Notes under the pieces: model-generated
What the model saw: only the letters and a program-made list of their open reading frames with translations
Database searches by the model: none
What the model was told of the DNA's origin: nothing
From: Viscum album
Lineage: Eukaryota > Streptophyta > Magnoliopsida > Santalales > Viscaceae
DNA length: 64,000 bases
Assembly (NCBI GenBank): GCA_963277665.1
Contig: OY728152.1
Location: 1,188,678,357-1,188,742,356 of the forward strand
Reading direction: 5' to 3'
Made by a program: the position numbers and the translations under genes
Shown: positions 49,349-62,400 of the stretch, one piece after another
Layout: each line of letters opens with the position of its first letter
Numbering within the stretch: position 1 is the first letter of the stretch

Positions 49349-51092
49349 TGTAATATACCTAGATTTTTCAAAACATTATTCTTGCTAGCGTAGAAGACAC
49401 ACAACACAATGATTTAATGAGAGAGAACAATTATTTTTTTAATATTAGTGTTACCACATTTTTGTTGAGTTGGTGGGATTTAATAAGAGTTAACAAATTA
49501 TGATATAAATATACAATGTCCATACTCAATAATAATTAACTAATAAATTATTTGGAAATAATCAATCAATTTTAAGTTATGTCATATTTTACTTCAAAAA
49601 TACAAGTTCTTATAAAATGATTTTTATTTATTTTTATGAGTGAAAATTATAATTAATTTATACCAAATTTTAAAATTTTATTTGATTAAAAGGATTCAAT
49701 ATTTAATATCAACAAAATAAAAGTATATTAAGCTGAATTTTTTTATTTTTCAAAAAATAATGATTTTCTATTTAAAAGTGAAAATTTCCAGTTTTATTGA
49801 AATCATTATTTTCCATTCATGTTTTTAAAATATCATTTTTTTAATTTACTTTAAATTTAAATTAGTTCCTTTAAAGTAAAAATATTCCATTAAATATCAT
49901 CGGAATCAATATTTTGAATAATTTTTGTATAAAAAATTTTGTTCCTTAACTGCATTTTTTAAGAAAAAATGTTCTTCAAAGTAATTTTTTGATATTATTT
50001 TAAAAACAATATCCACCATATATAGGGATTTAATTTGATAAAAGGGATTACATATTTTTATTATAAATGATAAAATTTGGTAAGTAGTTATAGTTTATTG
50101 TTGTTCATTATAAACATTAACTATGGTAAATATCTATTGACTTGATGATGGTAAATCAGATAATTGAGGTTAAAAATAATTTCAAAAGGATTTAGAAAAC
50201 CAAATATCACATGAATTATTTCTATTAGATGATTATGAGTCATCAATAACCATAAAATATTTGAAAACATGTCAATTAGGGTACATTTTTCTTTATAAAT
50301 ACCATTACATTAATTAAAGTAAGAATAATTACAAAGTGAATCTTTCTTCATTTTAACAGCTCTAATATTTTTTCATTGGGATATATGGAGATTATTTTTG
50401 GATCAAGTTAATAAAATAATTACCATTTTTTATTATTAATTTAGTTTTTTTTTAATATTTATTGATGAAATAATTACCTTAAAAGCTTATGAAATGCGGA
50501 CATAGTGCATCTGCATACAATATAAAAATCAACTAAATGATTTTAAGAAATTTTCAAGAATTATTTTCTGAGTGATATAAAGTTATACAATAATTTTTTA
50601 AATAAATATAACCTATAATTGATTTTTTAAAATTTTATATTCTAACTAAATTGTGGTATATTTTTTTTTAATGTAAAATTGTTTAAATAGTCCTAATAAA
50701 GACTAATGGTACATTATGTGAAATAGTTATTTATTTAATGATTTAAATTTTATAAAAATATCATACGTACCCAAGGGAATTGGATATGGTCTATAATATC
50801 AATAATTTTACATATATATTACCTTTTTTCTTTAATTTTTACTATCTTGACCCATAATGCTTAAAACAACATCGTTATCATGGTAATCGTTAAAAGTGTT
50901 AACTATAGGTTAAAACTAATAGATAATGGTGAAAAAATAACATAAAATTATATAAATTTAAATTCATTATATTATTTATTATAATATCTACAATATTTTC
51001 AATGTATATCAATTTTAATCTTCATTATATTGAAAATTAATTTATATTAGTGGACTACTATATGTAATTACAACGGTTCACCTCTCTTATCT

Positions 51093-51100
51093 TATATAAG
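51093..51100 (+). promoter_or_regulatory. TATA box, family copy D
   Basis: CTTATCTTATATAAGGACAC, about 360 bp before the satellite block and 1744 bp after the LTR start. Confidence 0.45.
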
Positions 51101-51449
51101 GACACAAACCCCCATCTCGTCCTCATAATTAATAATCCATGTATCTTGAAAATAATCTTCTGAAAAACATTATTATATACTTTTGATTCATTTTCTAGGT
51201 TCTATAATTCTTGAAGTACCATCCCTAGTGTTATTTAGAAGAAATTCAAAGGAGATTTTTTGATGGGGAGGAAATCTACTCAATTGAGGGTATTCAATTT
51301 ACTTTTTATTATACCTACTTATTTTATGTCATAAACATTTAAATATAATAACATAAATATCACCTATATACTAATATTTTAGTATGTTAATTTAATAACT
51401 ATATTTATATCCCTTTTCTGTTAAATTGAGAATGGAAATTTCTTCTTTG

Positions 51450-51690
51450 ACTATGTGTGGAGTACCACCTCCATGAAGCGATGTGTTTCATTTTCCAGAC
51501 CCACCTATCATGGTAAGATATTATGATGGATTTTCATATATATATATATATGTATGTTATTTTTTAAATTATTTTAATTATATAAATAAACAATTCCATC
51601 TATTTTCTTATTCTTCAATCCATTAGAAATTATAATGTTTTTTATATGCCTGTGTGGTTTACCACTTCAATGAAGTGATGTGATTATTAT
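51450..51690 (+). repeat. ~196 bp monomers, copy D
   Basis: Cores at about 51459 (GGAGTACCACCTCCATGAAG) and 51655 (GGTTTACCACTTCAATGAAG), each followed by (C/T)GATGTG. These are the best-kept cores in the window. A third, faint unit may lie near 51795. Confidence 0.65.
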
Positions 51691-53593
51691 TTCATGTATT
51701 CCGTTTATGGAATGTAAAAAAAATTATATAATTTAAAAAAATTATTATTATATCATTATTATTATTCTTTATGTGATTGAATAATGACTCCTTTGACTAT
51801 AGTCGATATACATAAGTTTTTTTTCACTTATAAACTGATCATCCTCAAAACATCTAAAGTAAAATTTATCAATTAAGGGACTAATTATTAAATGGAAATA
51901 AAATAAATACAACTAATAGTAAAAATATAATTAAAATTAAAATTATTATTAAGAATGTATACAATATATATAATTTTTTTATTTATGAAGACATTGAACA
52001 TCCATAAATTATCTGACTCATGGTATGAGATTTTCTAGCCTGAGTACCTTTTTTGAGATTTAATACATTTTCACCAAATGTTTTATTTAGTGTTCTATAT
52101 AAGATATAATTTTGATATATGTTATCAAAATTTCTAAAATTTAATACGTTTATTAATATTCACACAATTCTTCCATTAAATGATTCATTAGATCAAAGAT
52201 TATCAAGATAAATGAGATTTTTCTATAAAAATATATTTGAAACTTATTTTAGGATTTTCATTTATTTTTCAAAAATATACCTATTCATTGAAAATTTTAT
52301 AATTAATTTATTAATGAATTAAAATATGTTCTCAATTTAGTTTTAAACCATGTTTGAATATCATTATATAGGTTTTAATATAAGTATCTTTAAATTTTTC
52401 AAAACGGTTTATTTTTGAAATTTTTATAAAAGTATAAAATAAATAATTTTTTAAAATATACAGAATGAGTGAAATTTACCACCTTTGTGATTATCATTGT
52501 TCTAGAAAATTTAATTATTTTTTTGTATGTTTCGTAATATTTTCCTATTTTACATTCTTATAGTAATTTTTTATATAGTTTTCAAAGAAAAAGTAATTTT
52601 ATCCATATTATTATATAAATCCCTAATGTAATTTTTCATATATGTAAATAGAATATTTTATGTGATTTTATAATGGAAGTGAAAGATTATTTGTTTTTTA
52701 TTTATGTCATAGTCCCTGTATATTTTTTATGGGGATAGGTGTTCCCGTTATAGCTCTCCACTGCATTGGGTAATGGTAATTTATAAAATCATCTTGGAAT
52801 TAAATTGGTGGGTTATTTTATTTCTAATGGTTCTTATATGGTTTATGTAAAGGGTTTTATAAGGATGATATCCCAAGGCACCTAATTTATTTTTTTATTC
52901 ATTGAAAACAATTTGAATAGTTTTTTTATATCATAATTGATGTTAGGTATCTTTTTTAAAGTAGTTATTATGAAATTTAATGGAAAATATTATGTTTTAA
53001 GAAAAATATTTGATGGGTTCTCATGTTTTTTAAAAACCCCCATTGATTATTATTTTTACTTTATTTTTTATAAAGTGTTTTATGAAAAATATTTGGTATT
53101 AAATTTGATTCCATCTATATATTAAGGTTTATTTGAGATCAATGAATATTATGTTAATGGAAAACCCTATTATATAACCTTGATGTTCTTAAATGGACTA
53201 CCAAGTTTCTTTTTCTTATATATCCATTACTGAGATTTTTTTAATCTCGTCTTCTAATTTTTTATAGTATATAAGGATTAGTAGAAATTTTAATAAATAA
53301 AGAGTTTAAAATATGTATGTCACCCTAAATGAAGGAAGTGTTTCCTTTTGAAGAACATGTTTTGTGGTAAAAATGAACACATTTTGGAAATATGCACTTT
53401 GAAAGTGATTTTCATAGTTTATAAAACTCCAAAACTAAAATGTCATTGGGTATCTAAGTGATCTAGTACTTCTAGTTGATGTTGTATGTTTTGTGTTACT
53501 AAAATCGGGTCATGATTATAATTATAAAATCTAAATGTGTAAATATTATATTTTTGGAATTGGATATGGAGGTGCAGGTTCATGGATATTACA

Positions 53594-55201
53594 ATTTATA
53601 TCAGTATAGGGTTTAGAAAACTTCATAGTTTTTTATGTTTTCTTGTATGGATAAATTTTGAGGTACAGATACCATCACAGGTGTATGATTTGGATATTGA
53701 TCATAAGTTCAATGGATTTTAACCCTTTTAATGTTTTAACTAATTTGATTTTATGTTCATTAATAATACTTTGAGAGTGATTTAATGAGTTTTAATAAAT
53801 GATTGATATATATCTAAAACTTATGTTTTAAGTAGTGTTATAGTAAATATTTTATCCAAGTTATAATGTAATTATCTATTTTTGACATAATTTTAATGGT
53901 ATAGATAAACGTTATGGTTTAGATGATCGTTGATGTCTAGGGAATTATGTTTAATTTTGATAAAAGTGTTTTGAAATTTTGTGAATATAGGTTTTTCCAT
54001 ATATATGAGCTTATGATTGAATAATGAATTTTTTTAATATGTGATTCATGTCATTTTTAAATGATTTCACTATTTTTGGGACATTATATGGTTAAGTTAA
54101 ATGGAAAATACTTTTATATAATATGGTTATTTATTTGAGGAATAAATTCAAAATTATATGTTAATTATATATATGATTTTATTTTAGATTTATTGTAATT
54201 TAGGTTATTTATGGAAAATATTAGTATATTTGGGATATTATTGGAATAAGGAATATTTATTTTTGATATGTAACATTATGATACATTGATATTATTTAGA
54301 GATAAATTTTATGTTTATCTTTGAAGAATAAGTGATCAAATCATTTGGATTTCTAGGTTTCGAACTTGGTCATGAATATTTTGAAGCATTTTAAGGCCAG
54401 TTATTTAACAAAATATTTATGATACACTTTTGGTGTTATTGGGGAGTATTCGGAGATTAATTTTTTATTTATTCATATAATGGTTATTAATATTGTATCG
54501 TCTCATTCCTGGTGCTAACCTTTTTTGTTTTGGTTAATGTCTAAATATAAGGGGAATCAATTGTTATCCATTAAAAGAACTTATGTTTCATTAAAATATT
54601 ATTTTAGTTATATATGAATTATAAATTCATCAAGAATTTTTATTTTATGGAATATGAGATGTGATCAAAGTTGAAATAGATTAAATAATAACCAAAGGAT
54701 GAAACTATGCTTATAAAATAGAAAGAAATTAGATAAGTATTTTTTCCCATGTTATCTATCTTGATAGTAAAGTAATCCCTAAACTATATTAAAAGGATAT
54801 TGAAATAAAATGTTTATGGTTATACCTTTATTTTTTATCAAAAGGTGGATTTATTTATCCACTGCTTATTTATGGTTTTCTAGTCATTAGCTTTCTCATG
54901 AGCGTGTTCTCTATCACTCTCTTTAAGGCCATATATGATATGTTTTTTCCAATGTCTAAATTTCTACATCACTCAAATAAAATAATTATTACGCATTATG
55001 TTAGGAGACCATAATATTTACCTTTACTTAAATTCTAAAATATTTTTAGTATCCCTTTTTAACAATGTGGTATTTGAACATAGGTATTTTATAATATTAA
55101 AATGTTTTCCAGTCCTGATTGTTTATTTTTTATTCTACCCCTTGAAATTGATTATAAAAATAATTTAATCCATTTCTATCAGGAATGGATAATTTTTTTA
55201 A
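53594..55201 (+). other. Interior of element D-E
   Basis: Two bases after the LTR end, TTATATCAG (53596-53604) matches the initiator tRNA-Met site TGGTATCAG in seven of nine positions, with the same two-base spacer as the younger gypsy. The stretch 54690-54960 is shared with the interior of B-C. No protein motif recognised. Confidence 0.45.
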
Positions 55202-56957
55202 TGTGATAATATCTTGATATTTTAAAACAATAGTATGATTGATAGTGTATTCAATACACAACATTGTTCTCTAACATCCGTGAAATATAATTATTTAAAA
55301 TTGATTATTCTAACTTAGTCATTGGATTGGTAGGTTTGAATAGGAGAAATAAAAATATACTATAAAAATATATTTTTATATGTATAAATTTCTTTCTAAA
55401 TTAAAATTTATAGCTAAATTATTAGAAAATCACACTCAATTTCTTGTAAAGTCATTTATTCATAAACATACTTTTTTCCACGAAAACTATTTTAGTGCTT
55501 TTTGTGAGTGATTTTTTTTTAATTTTTTACATTAGAGATTTTATATTATAATAAGGACATGATATTTTAAATCATGATAAAAAAATTAGTTCAAGGTGAA
55601 AATAAGATATTTTTCTGAAAAAGGTTAATTTTTAAGGGAATAACGAAAAAACTGATTTTATATAAATCATTATTTTGCATCAAATTATTTCCAAAATCCT
55701 TTTTTTTAATTTATTTTAATCATTAATAAGATATTTTTTTATAAATAATCTTACTAATGTAATTTAAATTTATATTGTGGTTATTTTTGGTATTAAATCA
55801 TTTTTACACGAAAACATGCATTTTTTGGGAAAACTGTTTTTTGACACATTTTAATAGATTATTTTAAAGTTAAATTTTTAAAATTATATGGGTTGAATTT
55901 AATAAAATGGATTTTATATTTTAAATCATATTTTAAAATTTATCTCAATAGATCAACATTATTTTTTTCATTATGAATTATAACTAGGGTAAATATTTTT
56001 TCACACTCGTAACGTTAAATAGCTTAACTGTGGTCAAATATATTATGATAAGGATTTTAATATATATATATATAATACTAGGATTATTTCTATTTTAGGA
56101 GTTTATTTATACCATACCAATGAAATATTCTATAATTTTTCATTTTTTCATTTTTTCCCTTGATAAAAACCTCTTTATTAGTTTAATTAATGAATAAATA
56201 AAAAAGTCACATTTTATTTTAATAACTCTTATATTATTTTATTGGGATAAATAAAGGTTTTTTTGGTTATAAGTGATTATATAACGTATTAATAATTATT
56301 TTTATCATTTAAATTATTTTATAATTATAGTGATGATATGATTACATTAAATATTTATGCAACGATGATATAATGCATATGAAAGTTGTAAACAAATCAT
56401 GTAAATGATTTAAAAAAATATAAAGTATGTTTTTTTTATGATTTATGGTGTTAATTTTTTATATATATTATTATAGTGTTTTATTAATTATGTAAATTAT
56501 TATATTCTAATAACTTTACCATCATGGTATTTTTATAGTAAAATTATTTAAATAGTCTTGAAATGAATTTAACGGTATTTTATCAGAAATAATTTTATAT
56601 TCACTAATTTAAATTTCAAAAAAATCCAATATTAGGAATATTTAATAGAATATCATCGATAAAATCAACCATTTTATATGTATTTTCCTATTTCCTTTTT
56701 ATTTTTACATTCTAAATCCCAAATCAGTAAGAAAGCATTGTTATAGAAGTAATCATTTAAAGGGTTAAAGGGAAGTTTGAACTAAGAGATAAGGGTCAAA
56801 AATAACCTAAACTTGTATAAATATTATTTTATGAAATTATCTTGACTAAAAATATTTATATATTTTAAATAATTAAATATGAATCCACTTTATTAAGAAA
56901 ATTAATTTAAATTAATTTAATACATTAAGAAATTTGAAGGATTCCCCTATCCTATCA

Positions 56958-56965
56958 TATTTAAG
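56958..56965 (+). promoter_or_regulatory. Degenerate TATA box, family copy E
   Basis: TATTTAAG in the place of copy D's TATATAAG; 350 bp before the satellite block and 1756 bp after the LTR start. Confidence 0.35.
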
Positions 56966-57304
56966 GTAACCATCCCTATTATATTCCTCACAAATAATAA
57001 GCCTTATAGAATAACCAAAATCATCGAATTCAGCTTTTTAAATTCCTCAAACACATTATACAGGTACTAGTACTCTTAAAATACAATCCCTAGGGCCCTT
57101 AACTAGAAGCCTAGAGGAGGTTTATTATTGAAAAAGGTCATCTTCTCAACTGATCATTTCCATTTTAATTGTCATTATACCTCATTCATTTGAATCTTAA
57201 AATTTTATATATAATATCAATAATATCTCCCTTATATTGAGCTATTACTGTTTTAATTTCATTTTCTTTTTTTATATAATTGGGAATGAAAATGTTATTG
57301 ATGT

Positions 57305-57545
57305 TTTCATTTTGACTACCACCTCCACGATATGATGTGTTTCATATTACATCAACATCTCTCAATTATGTTTATAATTATATATATAAGGTATAAAAAT
57401 ATGTATATATATGATATTCGCGACATAATAATAATTCTATAAAGATAATAGGTAATTCATTTTATTACCCTTCTATTCATTATAAAATTATAACATCATT
57501 CACGCATCCATGTGGACTACCACCTCCATAAGGTGTTGTTATTAA
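57305..57545 (+). repeat. ~195 bp monomers, copy E
   Basis: Cores at about 57313 (TTGACTACCACCTCCACGAT) and 57513 (GGACTACCACCTCCATAAGG). A faint third (GGTCCACATACCGATATTTT) lies near 57668. Confidence 0.6.
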
Positions 57546-59445
57546 TTTTTCATGTATGTCACACATTGATAGTTCTATAATTTTGTCTAATGTACACATA
57601 TTTTAAATATATTTTAAATTTTTTTAAATTTTTTTTAGAGAGGATGGAATAACGGACACTTTTATAATGGTCCACATACCGATATTTTTATGAAATTGTG
57701 AACCAATCATCAGAAGTAAACTTAATCAATTATAATATTAAGTATTACATGGAAATAAGTTAAATAAAAGTAATAATAAAATGATAATAAACAACTCTGA
57801 ATAAATTAACTAATTAATATAAATATAATATATAATATGTTTAATAATGTATGTGAAAATCCGAACTCGATGTAATAAAATTTCTAGTCTCAATTACCAT
57901 TTTTAGACATAATATATTTTCAACAAATATATTTTTGTGTGGTGTGTTAGAAAACATATAGATTTATTTTATCATTATTTTATAAATATTAATGTGCCTA
58001 AATATATATTCAATGGTCTTTCATTTAATTACTAATTGGATTAAAAGTTACCAGGATGTAAGATATTTTTCTTTACATCCTTATTTTAAATATTTGAAAT
58101 TTTTTCTCTTTATTTTACACCATATCGATGTTTTAAAATACATGTCAAGTAAGTCACTAATATACTAAAATTTATGTTCAAATTCATTTAAATAATTAAT
58201 AAATTTTTTTTATAGTATTTAAAATAAGTATTTTAAATAATCTCCAAATGGGTGATTTTATTTACATTTTTATAAATGTGTAAAATGACCACTTTTTAAA
58301 TGTTTACGATATGTACATAAATTTCCGCTATCATAGTCATTAATATTTATGAATATTCCAATATAAGTTTTATTTTTTTTTCTAAATAATATCCCACTTT
58401 AAATTCTTTTTGAAATTTTCATTATGATAGTTTTCAATGGAAAAGTATTTTTATCCTTATTTTCATATGAATTCTAGAAAATATTTTTCATATGCGTTAA
58501 ATGAAATAATTTAGGATATTTTATGATGGAAATCCTAGAATATATGTGTTTTATGTAGGTTATAATCCTTTTAAATTTTTTATGATTATGGGTTATCATG
58601 TTATTTATCTCCAATTCATTTCCTAATGATTATTATCTCTAGAAAATTATGTTAGAATTAAACAAGTAGGTTATTCTATTTGTGTGGGTTCTAGTAATGG
58701 TTTTATAATGTTGATGTCGCAAACAACCGAATGGATTTTTTAGCTTTAAAATTGGTTTTAATTGAAATATTTTGATTTAATAAGGTATTCTAATTTTTTT
58801 TAAAATATAGTGATTATGAAATTAATGATAATATGTATTTTTTAATATATTTTTTCAATATTTTTCATTTTTACGAAACCCTCAGGTTTTTAATTTTTTA
58901 TTTGGTTTTATTATAATGTTTATTATGAATATTTTGTGAAGTAGATCTAATTTCTTGTTCACGTAGAAAATTATTTGAGCTCAATGTTTATTATGTTAAT
59001 GAAAAATTGTCTTATATTAGATCAAGGTTTTGAAATAGAATAATATTTTTAATTTTTTTAATATGTCCCTTACTGAGACTTTTTTTTTCTAATCTCACAT
59101 TTTAAGATTATTTTTCACATGAGTTAAAGATAATTAGATATGTTAAAAAAAACCTGATATCTATATATGAATGTTACCTTGAATAAAGAAAACATGTATT
59201 TAAAAAGAACATATTTTGTGGGAAAATGGATACTGTGTGAAAATATCCTCTTTCAATGAGTTTCTACTAATTCTATAAAACTACAGTCCTAATTGTCTGT
59301 GGGTATGCAAGTGATACAATATTTTCATTTGATGTTATAAAATTTAGACGTCTAAAATTTGGACATGATTATCTATATCAGATGTACATTGGTGAAATTG
59401 TTTTTGAACTATAACAAGATGTGTGGAATCATGGATTTTTTATCA

Positions 59446-62400
59446 ACCCTATTTATTTTAAACAATTAATGTCTAGAACATTATTGAAAATACATAATAA
59501 ATTACTTATTGTATCCTATAAATCCTAAGAAACTCACGGTTATAAATAAATTACAAATATTTAAGGAAATAATTGGATTAACCCTCTTAGTATATTTTTC
59601 ATACTTTTCTTATAATCCACATGACTGAATAATATGGCATCCTAAATCTAGAATGTGAATTTATTTTTTCATTAATGTAATACTAATTCAATATTTTCAT
59701 TAAATCCTTATGATTATTCTCATTGTTTTATTTTTCCTTGAAATAAAACCTAATATATTATAAAAAACAATATTTCATTTATTCAGTGAATTATATGGTT
59801 AATTAAATAAATTAATAATGCATGGGAATTAATATTCATAAAATAAAAAAACTAATCTATTTTTTCTCATACCTATTCTTTAATGAAGTAGTAGAAAATC
59901 AATATATTATACCATATACTAGTCATCCTTTAACCTGTGATTAATCCTTGAAAACATCCTCACACCATTAATATTTTCATTGTGGTTATTTATTATATTA
60001 AAATGTTATTTATATTTCATAGACACATGGTTCAACATTCTATATTCAATAAAATAGTACATACGCCCATATGTTTATGTATATATTGAATTGGTCATGC
60101 CCATGGTGACAACTGAGGGTGAATTAATCATTCTCACTAAAGATATTAATTCTGGATTCTAAATAATTTAAACTATTTTAGAATCTGTCAAAAGTGGTTT
60201 TAATGATAAATATTATCCTTGGATAAAAATCAACATAAAAATGAAATTTCCTATATAATGGAAATTTCTTTAAATCAAAAGGTATATCCCTAGAATATTT
60301 ATCAACCATTATAGTATATTCACATCATAATGTTCCATGTATAGATTTTAGATGTACAGTACATAAATCACACTGTATTACTCAATCATATTTATGGATA
60401 ATATTTAATATATTGAACCAAAGAACCCCTACACCCTAAAAATCATGAGAATTTCAATTTGGATAGATTATATAAAATTTATTATTGTAAAAATATAAAT
60501 GATACATTCATGAGACCATAGAATACGTTCCCAAACTACAATTAATCATAACCAATTAAATGAAATAAAATTCCAACACCACATCCACATCATATGTCCC
60601 CACTATAAATGAAAAATATCATTACCCAAACTCATTCAATTACCTAATAACAGTAGTGTTATCCAATGAATAAAACATAACTCAAACTCTAAAAATCACC
60701 TGATATACAACATTACATAATTAAAAAATATATCAGATTGTGGTTTTAGATAAAAAAATATCATTAAATAGGAAAAAAGAACCATGCATTGAACTGGATT
60801 AATCCCAATGCTTATTTTTATTCATAGTATAAATATCACTTGGATTTTAATTATGATCTAGATTTTTATAAGGGTGTGTATCCAATTCCATAGATTCATA
60901 TAACTATAATTTTTATTCTATTGATAATATAGAACTGAACTTATGACTCTTAAAATGAGGTTCCATACAAAAATATTGTTGACATTTTATTCGTATAAAT
61001 TTCAAAATTTTAAAGTCTCCATAAAATCATCATTTGAAAGTTAAAAATTAAAACATTAGAATAATACTAGCGGTATAAATCCAATTATTACTTGGATTAA
61101 TGGATTATCTTATCTATAAAAACATTAACTTATTCACTATAGTGGTTCTTAATATATCATTTTTTTAAAAATGATGTACTATAAATTCTTCTCGAAACAT
61201 CTATAGAGAATGACACAAAAATAATCACAAAATTATTTATTTTTAGCATCAAAAACCAACTCAAAATATTAATATATTAGGTAGAAGTAAAAAAGAATTT
61301 TTGGAACTCATAATATGCTATAGGAATATTTCTAAATAATATTAATTTAGATATATATTGGAGTCAATGTCATTAGTAAACTGAATCTATTCTTCAAAAT
61401 GAGTTTTATATTCCCTCACTACGGTATTATATTAATAGTTAAATAATAATTATATGGAATATTCTGTAAAAAATTCATAAATAAACTATTCATTTAATTA
61501 TATATTGAATCTATTAAAAATTAGACCCTCTTATAGCAAGTCTTGGAAAACTAATTCCATAATTTTACATTGATACCCTTCTAGAAAATAATCAATAATG
61601 AAACAATTCTTTGTTTTTTTGGGTATCAGGAAAATTAAGGATTATATAGAACTTCTATATAAGCTATTCCATCTCTTAGGATCGAAGATCATCATGACAA
61701 CTAGGAAAGTTTTGATAATTAAACACATTAAAAATAATCCTTGATTGAGATTAGTATATCCAATTTTTCCTAAATAATTTAAATGGTATAAAATAAGAAA
61801 TACACAAAATATCAATCATTAAATGGATTTCCATATAGAAGATGACATGTGTCTAATTTTATATGATTCAATAATTATATTCATGGAGGAATAATTCTAA
61901 AATATGAAATATTACAATATAGTTAATAAAAAACCCCACATTTTTAAAATACATAGAACATTACTTCCATCATAAAAATAACACTAATATATAAATAATA
62001 TCTCAAGGATTTTTTTTATACAATTGAGAAATACTAACTAAATATATAAAAAACCGATAAATATTAAATTATAATCGAAAAAATACATTGATAATGAACA
62101 CTATAGGTTCAATGATTCTAGGATTTCACATCAAACCCTATAAACCCCATATGATGTCTCAAAGTGAGATGTTCCATACCATTTCATGTATGGTCTCCCA
62201 TGTAGGATAATAATTATCCAGGATATTTATTAAAATTTGTGTATTAGAAACTGTAATTTAAATTTTAGTGTTCTAATGAATTTTATATATTATATAATAA
62301 CACATTAATAAATAAATAATTTCTAAAATAAAATACAGAAAATATCAATACCAAAATATGCATCAAAAAAATACCATGGAAACATAAGGATGAAATTTAA

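Larger units (their letters stand above)
49349..53593 (+). repeat. AT-rich long-LTR family, copy D (4245 bp)
   Basis: Starts TGTAATATACCTAGAT, the inverse of the GGATCGAGGTATTACA-type end, and ends TGGATATTACA. TATA box at 51093, satellite block 51452-51690, CCATTACTGAG at 53224. Aligned with E by, among others, ACACAACA near 49393 and 55256, and GAACATGTTTTGTGG near 53351 (GAACATATTTTGTGG near 59207). Confidence 0.65.
49349..59445 (+). mobile_element. Ancient gypsy element D-E with giant LTRs, LARD-like
   Basis: LTRs D (49349-53593) and E (55202-59445) are 4245 and 4244 bp and match in order from end to end at an offset of about 5.85 kb. The 1.6 kb interior starts with a primer-binding-site-like sequence and has no recognisable coding content. 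LTR and interior sizes recall LARDs (large retrotransposon derivatives, known from Triticeae). No target duplication is left: TATCT precedes and ACCCT follows. Confidence 0.6.
55202..59445 (+). repeat. AT-rich long-LTR family, copy E (4244 bp)
   Basis: Starts TGTGATAATATCTTGAT and ends near TTTATCA at 59445. TATA-like TATTTAAG at 56958, satellite block 57305-57545, TCCCTTACTGAG at 59066. Confidence 0.62.

Noticed and set aside
48627..53125. AT-rich frames of 76 and 62 codons (48627-48857 and 52937-53125)
   Set aside because: Lys/Ile/Tyr/Phe-rich products typical of random AT-rich DNA; the second lies in LTR copy D and is not kept in copy E.
38150..56075. TA microsatellites (about 38153, 46655, 51536, 56060)
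   Set aside because: Short runs of a kind expected in DNA of this composition; no positional pattern that I could support.
32339..57545. Tandem array of a ~6 kb unit such as a ribosomal intergenic spacer
   Set aside because: Promoter plus short repeats per unit recalls rDNA spacers, but no rRNA sequence is present, spacing varies (about 5.3, 7.2, 6.2, 5.9 kb), and LTR termini with primer-binding-site and gag relics explain the layout better.
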